From assembly GCA_024644505.1 (NCBI GenBank), contig JAHEHQ010000051.1, positions 1 through 11,397 on the forward strand: a stretch of DNA of 11,397 nucleotides, read 5' to 3'. This document shows, piece after piece, positions 6,599 through 11,397 of this stretch. A program made the position numbers and the translations under genes. Within the stretch, counting starts at the first letter, position 1. Each line of letters begins with the position of its first letter. The notes under the pieces were generated by a model. It searched no databases. It was not told the DNA's origin and was given only the letters and a program-made list of their open reading frames with translations. The DNA comes from Gammaproteobacteria bacterium (GTDB lineage: Bacteria > Pseudomonadota > Gammaproteobacteria > Chromatiales > Chromatiaceae).

Positions 6599-7058
6599 CC
6601 CGATCTGCCTGTGCATGGTTGTGGCTATGGCCGTGGCCTTTCCCGCCGTAGGCACCGGGCTCGGGTTCGAAAGGAGCCTGCTCGAAGTGAGGTTCCACTC
6701 CCAGACCCCGGACCATATCATCAAGTACGTGATCGTGCTGGTAGCGCACCATCCCGGGCGCAATCTGCAGCGGCACGTGACGGTTGCCGAGATGGTAACA
6801 GATCCTCGCCAGCATCAAGTGGGCTTCGCAGTAGACGCTGGAGACCGCTTCATCGGCGGCTTTGATCTCAACTATTACCCCATCCAGGCTGCCGACCAGG
6901 TCACCGTCACGCAGCAACGGCCCCCTGTCCAGGATCAGGCCGGCATCGGTGCCGTCATCCAGGGTAACGCGCAGACGACCGCGTATACGCTTTTCCAACG
7001 GCAGGGTGAGTGTCTTGTCCGGTACGCCGCTTTCCAGTCGCCGGGTGAGTTCCAGCAT
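6582..7058 (-). CDS. ureE: Urease nickel metallochaperone UreE
   Basis: UreE is the dimeric cytoplasmic nickel chaperone that hands metal to UreG. The 158-residue protein has the N-terminal peptide-binding domain and then a ferredoxin-like metal domain. That domain includes CYHLGNRHVPLQI (87-99), where His94 matches the essential interface histidine (His96 in Klebsiella). A second conserved stretch, YQHDHVLDDM, lies at 106-115. The C-terminal tail has four alternating histidines (142, 144, 146, 148) and ends in Cys157-His158, consistent with extra nickel binding. Start and stop sit tightly between ureC (14-base gap) and ureF (17-base overlap). The tail is shorter than in Klebsiella UreE. Confidence 0.97.
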   Translation of the reverse strand: MLELTRRLESGVPDKTLTLPLEKRIRGRLRVTLDDGTDAGLILDRGPLLRDGDLVGSLDGVIVEIKAADEAVSSVYCEAHLMLARICYHLGNRHVPLQIAPGMVRYQHDHVLDDMVRGLGVEPHFEQAPFEPEPGAYGGKGHGHSHNHAQADRDESCH

Positions 7059-7072
7059 CTTCTGTGAACCCC

Positions 7073-8776
7073 TCAGAACAGAAAGTAGCGTTGCGCCATG
7101 GGCAGTATTTCCGCCGGCTCGCAGGTCAACAACTCACCGTCGGCCCGCACCTCATAGGTCTGTGGATCCACCTCGATATTCGGCTGCCAGTCGTTCAGCA
7201 CCATGTCTCCTTTCCGGACACCGCGGCAGCCCCGCACCACACCAATCCGGGATTTCAGTCCGAGTTGTCGATGCAGATCCGCTTCGTAAGCCGCCTGGGA
7301 CAGGAAGGTCATCCGGGTCGCATGCCGGGCGCCGCCCAGGGCGCCGAACATGGGCCGGTAGTGAACCGGCTGGGGCGTGGGTATTGAGGCGTTGGGATCG
7401 CCCATAGGAGCGGCCACGATCATACCCGCCTTCAGGATCAGGCTCGGCTTGGCCCCGAAGAAGGCCGGCTTCCACAGCACCAGATCCGCCAGCTTTCCCT
7501 TTTCCACCGAACCCACCTCATGGGATATGCCGTGGGCGATGGCCGGGTTTATGGTGTATTTGGAAACGTAGCGCCTGGCCCGCAGGTTGTCGCAGGCGGC
7601 AGGGTCTCCCGCCAGGCTGCCACGCTGCACTTTCATCTTGTGGGCGGTTTGCCAGGTGCGCGTTATCACCTCGCCCACGCGGCCCATCGCCTGGGAATCC
7701 GAGGCAATCATGGAGAACGCCCCCAGGTCGTGCAGGATATCCTCCGCCGCTATGGTCTCGCGGCGTATGCGAGACTCGGCGAATGCCACATCCTCGGGAA
7801 TCGAGGGCGACAAGTGGTGGCACACCATCAGCATATCGAGATGCTCATCCACGGTATTGACCGTGTAAGGCCTTGTCGGATTGGTGGACGACGGCAATAC
7901 ATGGGCAAAGCCCGCCGCCTTGATGATGTCGGGTGCATGCCCGCCCCCGGCACCTTCGGTGTGATAGGTGTGGATGGTACGCCCCCCCATGGCGGCGATG
8001 CTGTCCTCGACGAAGCCCGACTCGTTGAGGGTATCCGTGTGTATGGCCACCTGGACGTCGAGGTTCTCCGCCACCGTCAGACAGTTGTCGATGGCCGCCG
8101 GCGTGGTGCCCCAGTCCTCGTGCAGCTTGAGCCCGATTGCCCCCGCGCTGATCTGCTCCGAGAGCGGACCGGGGCGGGATGCGTTGCCCTTACCGAGAAA
8201 ACCCAGATTCATGGGCAGCGCCTCGGCTGCCTGCAGCATGCGATGGATATTCCAGGGACCCGGTGTGCAGGTGGTTGCATTGGTGCCCGTTGCGGGACCC
8301 GTACCGCCCCCAAGCATGGTGGTGACGCCGGACATGAGCGCCTCCTCGACCTGCTGGGGACAGATGAAATGAATGTGTGAATCGATGCCGCCGGCCGTCA
8401 GTATCTGCCCTTCCCCGGCCACCGCCTCGGTACCGGGTCCAATGATGATATCCACACCAGGCTGGACGTCCGGGTTGCCCGCCTTGCCTATCCCGGCGAT
8501 GCGCCCATTCTTGACGCCCACATCCGCCTTGACGATCCCCCAGTGGTCCAGGATCAGGGCATTGGTGATCACCAGGTCCACCACTTCGGCGGCCGGACGC
8601 TGACTCTGCCCCATGCCGTCGCGGATCACCTTGCCCCCGCCGAACTTCACTTCGTCACCGTAGACGGTTCGATCCTCTTCCACCTGGATAAGAAGTTCGG
8701 TGTCGGCCAACCGTACCCTGTCGCCCGTTGTGGGCCCGTACATCTCGGCATAGGCCTGTCGGCTTATTCGGGTCAT
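7073..8776 (-). CDS. ureC: Urease alpha subunit UreC
   Basis: This is the catalytic subunit of urease, which hydrolyses urea to ammonia and carbamate in the cytoplasm. At 567 residues it has the length and numbering of Klebsiella UreC. Every active-site residue is in place: nickel ligands His134, His136, His246, His272 and Asp360, the carbamylated bridging Lys217 (GAIGLKLHEDWG), and the flap residues Cys319 and His320 (MVCHHLSPS). The N-terminal composite domain and (beta/alpha)8 barrel follow the amidohydrolase plan. A GAGGGGAAAGG region gives a good ribosome site. The ATG overlaps the ureB stop (ATGA). The C-terminus LPMAQRYFLF is canonical. There is no sign of damage, so an active enzyme is expected. 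Confidence 0.99.
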   Translation of the reverse strand: MTRISRQAYAEMYGPTTGDRVRLADTELLIQVEEDRTVYGDEVKFGGGKVIRDGMGQSQRPAAEVVDLVITNALILDHWGIVKADVGVKNGRIAGIGKAGNPDVQPGVDIIIGPGTEAVAGEGQILTAGGIDSHIHFICPQQVEEALMSGVTTMLGGGTGPATGTNATTCTPGPWNIHRMLQAAEALPMNLGFLGKGNASRPGPLSEQISAGAIGLKLHEDWGTTPAAIDNCLTVAENLDVQVAIHTDTLNESGFVEDSIAAMGGRTIHTYHTEGAGGGHAPDIIKAAGFAHVLPSSTNPTRPYTVNTVDEHLDMLMVCHHLSPSIPEDVAFAESRIRRETIAAEDILHDLGAFSMIASDSQAMGRVGEVITRTWQTAHKMKVQRGSLAGDPAACDNLRARRYVSKYTINPAIAHGISHEVGSVEKGKLADLVLWKPAFFGAKPSLILKAGMIVAAPMGDPNASIPTPQPVHYRPMFGALGGARHATRMTFLSQAAYEADLHRQLGLKSRIGVVRGCRGVRKGDMVLNDWQPNIEVDPQTYEVRADGELLTCEPAEILPMAQRYFLF

Positions 8777-9096
8777 CGCCTTTCCCCTCTGTCCAGTGCG
8801 CCCATGATCCGGCCTCTAAACCCATAGACGTGCCGGTCTCCCGCATAGGCCACCAGTTCCACTTCACGTGTCTGCCCCGGCTCGAAACGCACCGCCGTCC
8901 CCGCAGGAATGTTCAATCTGAACCCTCTTGCAGGTTCACGCTCGAACGACAGCGCCTCATTGGTCTCGTAGAAGTGATAATGGGAACCTACCTGGATGGG
9001 ACGGTCACCCGTATTGGCCACCGATACCCGGAGGGTTTCGCGGCCGGCATTCAGTTCGATCTCGCCTTCGGCGGCGATGAGTTCACCTGGAATCAT
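8773..9096 (-). CDS. ureB: Urease beta subunit UreB
   Basis: This 107-residue structural subunit packs against UreA and UreC in the (alpha-beta-gamma)3 urease. It begins MIPGELIAAEGEIELNAGRE and contains VGSHYHFYETNEALSF (36-51) and GFRLNIPAGTAVRFEPGQ (58-75), all diagnostic. It is a separate gene, as in most bacteria, and is not fused to UreA as in Helicobacter. A strong AAGGAG lies about 10 bases before the ATG. It couples to ureC by a 4-base overlap but is separated from ureA by 166 bases holding a large inverted repeat. Confidence 0.98.
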   Translation of the reverse strand: MIPGELIAAEGEIELNAGRETLRVSVANTGDRPIQVGSHYHFYETNEALSFEREPARGFRLNIPAGTAVRFEPGQTREVELVAYAGDRHVYGFRGRIMGALDRGERR

Positions 9097-9121
9097 TTTC
9101 TAGATTCTCCTTTCGGGGACA

Positions 9122-9218
9122 GGTTATATGGCCGGCACGCACAGGCAGGGATGCCGCCGTCAAGCCTACAGGGATGTATTCACGGCGTCCCCGGCTTGTG
9201 CGTGCCGGCCATACAACC
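9122..9218. repeat. Long imperfect inverted repeat between ureA and ureB
   Basis: The arms 9122-9143 and 9197-9218 are 22 bases each and perfectly complementary over the inner 17 (TATGGCCGGCACGCACA and its complement). The single mismatch further out (9126/9214) becomes a U-G wobble in the minus-strand transcript. Inside lies a second imperfect pairing between GGGATGCCGCCGT and ACGGCGTCCC, around a small TACA-GGGA-TGTA hairpin. From memory, the inner core resembles intergenic repeats scattered in several gammaproteobacterial genomes, which I cannot verify here. In the ure transcript it would fold into a very stable structure between the ureA stop and the ureB ribosome site. It has no T-run, so full termination is not indicated. 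Confidence 0.85.
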
Positions 9219-9262
9219 TTTCAAGATCAACGCGTTCGCCACTCACGAGCAGAAACTGGTAG

Positions 9263-9565
9263 TCAGACAATGGGATCATGCACCGTCACCAGCTTGGTGC
9301 CGTCGGGAAAGGTGGCCTCGACCTGCACTTCCGGGATCATCTCCGGCACGCCCTCCATCACATCTTCACGGCCCAGCAGCGTACGGCCGTGATCCATCAA
9401 CTCGGCGACCGTGCGTCCGTCACGGGCCCCCTCGAGGATAGCCGCACTGATAAAGGCGACAGCCTCCGGGTAGTTAAGCTTCAGGCCGCGATCCTTGCGG
9501 CGCTCCGCCAACAGCGCCGCCGTGAAGAGCAGCAGTTTGTCTTTTTCTCTCGGTGTCAGTTCCAT
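9263..9565 (-). CDS. ureA: Urease gamma subunit UreA
   Basis: This 100-residue subunit is the smallest of the urease heterotrimer. It is recognised by MELTPREKDKLLLFTAALLA, RGLKLNYPEAVAFISA (26-41), EGARDGRTVAELM and the C-terminal GTKLVTVHDPIV. The length equals that of the Klebsiella protein, so the gene is intact and ends before the repeat. AGGAG lies 12 bases before the ATG, and the gene starts 28 bases after the ureD stop. Together with UreB it forms the scaffold on which UreC docks. Confidence 0.98.
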   Translation of the reverse strand: MELTPREKDKLLLFTAALLAERRKDRGLKLNYPEAVAFISAAILEGARDGRTVAELMDHGRTLLGREDVMEGVPEMIPEVQVEATFPDGTKLVTVHDPIV

Positions 9566-9593
9566 CGCGGATTGTTTCTCCTACACTCTTGTT

Positions 9594-10433
9594 TCACGTG
9601 GCCCAGATGCGCGGCGAACAGGGTTTGCGCCCCACAGTGGTCCCACGGACCTGTTGCCACACCCGCGTGAAGAGACGGCGAGCCTGCTCGGTGGAGTTTC
9701 CGAGGTATCGCACCGCCAGGAGATCATCGAGCAGCGTGGCACCGGCATGATCCGTGCCTTGGGCAGCCATGATTTCCCGGCAGTTTTCCAGCTCCGCATC
9801 TGCGGCATGACTGATAATAAGAGTGCCGCCGACTGCCATCCCAGCCATTGAGGACAATTGCAGACGGCTGGCCGGATCGATACGCAACCTTTCCAACACC
9901 AGGGGCCGGCCGTCACGATAGATCTCCATGCGGCTGTCGATATGACCCTGATCGAACACCTCCTTCACCGCCGGCCGCCCCAGACATTGGATCTCCCAGA
10001 GCGCAAGACGGCCATCACCCTGCAATTCCACACGGGTCCGCAGCTCCACGAGCGCGCCCGGAAAAAAGATATTCTCCTGGGGCAGCCACTCCATCACAGC
10101 CCCGGATTCCACCCGAAGGGTCTGCGACTGGTATGCCGTTTCACCTGCGCTCCGGTAAAATTTGGTAGCGCCCGGTGTGGTTATCAGCGCACGCGACCCG
10201 ATGGCCGCATGGGCCTCGATCGCCAGCCCGTCCCCCCCTACCACGCCGCCCGGCGGATGCAGCAGATAGACATGGCACACATCCCCCTCCGGATAGAAGG
10301 GCCGCTGCACCGAGAGCGGTCCATGCCGGCTGCGCCCGCTAAGTATCGTGCGTTTTTCGCCTGCGCTAAAGCCCAGCCGCATCCCTGCCCGCCAGCCTTG
10401 GCCGCGGGATAACCGTATCGCCGGTTCAGCCAA
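9594..10433 (-). CDS. ureD: Urease accessory protein UreD
   Basis: UreD binds apo-urease directly and, with UreF and UreG, conducts nickel to the active site. The 279-residue protein has RHGPLSVQRPFYPEG (36-50), PPGGVVGGDGL (60-70), TTPGATKFYRS (85-95), WLPQENIFF (about 115-123) and a C-terminal CSPRIWAT, all typical. The predicted start is TTG, lying 12 bases after the stop of the small upstream gene, with an in-frame TAG just before it. There is no clear Shine-Dalgarno sequence, so translation is probably coupled to the upstream reading frame. The internal ATG at 10382 (MRLGF) would remove GWRAG, which usually belongs to UreD, but it remains an alternative. Confidence 0.96.
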   Translation of the reverse strand: MAEPAIRLSRGQGWRAGMRLGFSAGEKRTILSGRSRHGPLSVQRPFYPEGDVCHVYLLHPPGGVVGGDGLAIEAHAAIGSRALITTPGATKFYRSAGETAYQSQTLRVESGAVMEWLPQENIFFPGALVELRTRVELQGDGRLALWEIQCLGRPAVKEVFDQGHIDSRMEIYRDGRPLVLERLRIDPASRLQLSSMAGMAVGGTLIISHAADAELENCREIMAAQGTDHAGATLLDDLLAVRYLGNSTEQARRLFTRVWQQVRGTTVGRKPCSPRIWAT

Positions 10434-10445
10434 GAATTTTTCGAA

Positions 10446-10613
10446 CTAGCGGCGTCGGAAAAGCGGTGCCAGAAGCCCGAGCACCGGCAGCAGAAGCAGC
10501 AGCAGCCAGCTGTGCTCCAGGGCATGCCCGATGGGCTCAATATCGGCCACATGGGCCTGGGCGTCCGCCGCCATGAGGAGCAACGGCACTACAAAGATGG
10601 GTTTGGCTTTCAT
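10446..10613 (-). CDS. 55-residue exported or membrane protein in the urt-ure operon
   Basis: This short gene lies between urtE and ureD. GGAGG sits 7 bases before the ATG, one of the best ribosome sites in the window. The protein begins with a signal-peptide-like segment (MKAKPIFVVPLLLMAADAQA) with an AQA cleavage site. A short histidine-bearing stretch (21-34; His21, His30, His34), a leucine-rich transmembrane segment (36-52) and an RRR end follow. After cleavage it would be a 35-residue single-span protein with its histidines on the periplasmic side. I do not recognise a family. The histidines and location recall the N-terminus of HupE/UreJ nickel permeases, but only faintly. Spacing of 25 bases to urtE and 12 to ureD places it within the operon, and its stop may couple ureD translation. 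Confidence 0.75.
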   Translation of the reverse strand: MKAKPIFVVPLLLMAADAQAHVADIEPIGHALEHSWLLLLLLPVLGLLAPLFRRR

Positions 10614-10620
10614 GACAAGG

Positions 10621-10625
10621 CCTCC
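10621..10625 (-). promoter_or_regulatory. Strong ribosome binding site of the 55-residue gene
   Basis: GGAGG on the minus strand lies 7 bases upstream of the ATG at 10613 and 13 bases after the urtE stop codon. It supports real translation of this short gene and may feed ribosomes into ureD, which lacks a good site of its own. Confidence 0.75.
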
Positions 10626-10638
10626 ATATTCGAAAAAA

Positions 10639-11334
10639 CTATACAGTCAGGTACTGTTGGATCAGCTCGTCGTTGAGCTCCTCCATCATACCACCGGAAA
10701 CGTTGCGGCCGCGATCCAGCAAACAGAAGCGATCGGCGACACGGCGCGCGAACGGCAGCTTTTGTTCCACCAGCAGAACGGTGAGCCCCATCTCCCGGTT
10801 GAGCCGCCGCACGATCTCGCCGATGTCGGCAACGATATTGGGCTGAATGCCTTCCGTGGGCTCGTCCAGGATCAGCAGCCTGGGATCCGTGACCAGCGCG
10901 CGTCCTATGGCCAGTTGTTGCTGCTGGCCGCCCGAAAGATCTCCGCCGCGCCGGCCGAGCATCTCGGACAGTACCGGGAAGAGCTCATAGATGAAATCGG
11001 GAATCCGGCGCAGGCCGTCGCGTCTCGCCGGAAGACCGATGAGCAGGTTCTCCTCCACGCTGAGCAGGGGAAATATCTGCCTGCCCTGGGGCACATAACC
11101 GATACCCAGTCCGGCACGCTGCTCTGCGCCGGCCATGACAAGGTCCGTACCCGCGTAGTCCATGCTGCCCGATTTCACCGGAAGCAGACCCATGATGCAT
11201 TGAAGCAGCGTGGTCTTGCCCACGCCGTTGCGACCCATCAGGACGGTGCACTTACCTTCCGGTACCTCGATGTCAAGATCCCAGAGGGTGTGGGATTGAC
11301 CGTAGTACTGGTTAAGATTCTCTATTTTCAGCAT
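10639..11334 (-). CDS. urtE: Urea ABC transporter ATP-binding subunit UrtE
   Basis: UrtE is one of the two ATPases of the high-affinity urea importer UrtABCDE, a branched-chain-amino-acid-type ABC system, working on the cytoplasmic side. I start at the ATG at 11334 (231 residues, MLKIENLNQYYGQSHTLWDL), the usual UrtE N-terminus; an ATG at 11373 would add 13 atypical residues. Motifs are Walker A GRNGVGKTT (34-42), Q-loop VPQGRQIFP (81-89), signature LSGGQ (133-137), Walker B LLILDEP (153-159) and EGIQPNI (161-167), the last characteristic of UrtE over LivF. The remaining urt genes are expected beyond the right edge. The location upstream of the urease genes fits a single urea uptake and hydrolysis transcript. 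Confidence 0.95.
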   Translation of the reverse strand: MLKIENLNQYYGQSHTLWDLDIEVPEGKCTVLMGRNGVGKTTLLQCIMGLLPVKSGSMDYAGTDLVMAGAEQRAGLGIGYVPQGRQIFPLLSVEENLLIGLPARRDGLRRIPDFIYELFPVLSEMLGRRGGDLSGGQQQQLAIGRALVTDPRLLILDEPTEGIQPNIVADIGEIVRRLNREMGLTVLLVEQKLPFARRVADRFCLLDRGRNVSGGMMEELNDELIQQYLTV

Positions 11335-11397
11335 CGGAAAGGTCCCGTACCAAAAGGACGCAATGCACTGCATACAGCAGGACTCAGTGATTTATTC
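11335..11397. other. Upstream of urtE, window edge
   Basis: The 63 bases before the urtE start show no convincing promoter. On the minus strand, stop codons TAA (11394-11392) and TGA (11386-11384) in different frames could end the preceding gene, expected to be urtD, but too little is visible to say which. Confidence 0.3.

Noticed and set aside
6599..6763. N-terminal extension of ureF inside ureE
   Set aside because: The 55 extra residues have no UreF character, while the start at 6598 gives the classical N-terminus.
7520..8380. 286-residue + strand ORF inside ureC
   Set aside because: It lies wholly antisense to a fully conserved ureC and its translation is low-complexity Arg/Gly/His-rich, typical of shadow frames.
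9097..9262. Possible transposon or MITE target duplication around the ureA-ureB inverted repeat
   Set aside because: No clear direct repeats flank the arms and there is no transposase ORF, so only the inverted repeat itself is reported.
10238..10552. 104-residue cysteine-rich minus-strand ORF
   Set aside because: It overlaps both the small membrane gene and ureD in another frame and has no ribosome site; its cysteine run is the frame-shifted reading of the leucine CTG codons.

Overview
The window is about 60% G+C and fits a gammaproteobacterium. Chromatiales or a related sulfur-oxidising lineage is my guess from the gene repertoire (DUF4124 protein, SO_0444-type permease, urtABCDE-type urea uptake beside ureDABCEFG). 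No marker gene here fixes the taxonomy. Genes are tightly packed, and I see no tRNA, rRNA, CRISPR array, transposase or integrase.

Left part (1-4339). The C-terminal part of a YbaK/EbsC-type aminoacyl-tRNA deacylase comes in on the + strand and converges on a minus-strand run. In transcription order that run is yidD, an SO_0444-family Cu/Zn efflux permease, a HIT-superfamily nucleotidyltransferase/phosphorylase resembling GDP-hexose phosphorylases (VTC2/GDPGP1), and a stand-alone LplT-like MFS transporter. Gaps of 3, 10 and 46 bases suggest one transcript. A divergent intergenic region of about 250 bases follows.

Middle (4340-5223). Two + strand genes are translationally coupled through an ATGA overlap: a small pentapeptide-repeat protein and an exported DUF4124 protein with a charged coiled coil and a proline-rich tail. 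They converge on the urease operon, with a hairpin at the junction.

Right part (5252-11397). This is a complete minus-strand urease operon fed by a urea ABC transporter: urtE, a 55-residue membrane protein, ureD, ureA, ureB, ureC, ureE, ureF, ureG. UrtE is the last ATPase of the urea importer, whose other genes should lie beyond the right edge. UreA, UreB and UreC form the nickel urease, and UreC has every active-site residue at the Klebsiella numbering. UreD, UreE, UreF and UreG assemble the nickel centre. A long inverted repeat sits between ureA and ureB.

Most of the window is conventional. The items most worth following up are the unannotated small membrane protein between urtE and ureD, the VTC2-like enzyme in a metal-efflux/lipid-transport operon, and the structured repeat inside the urease operon.
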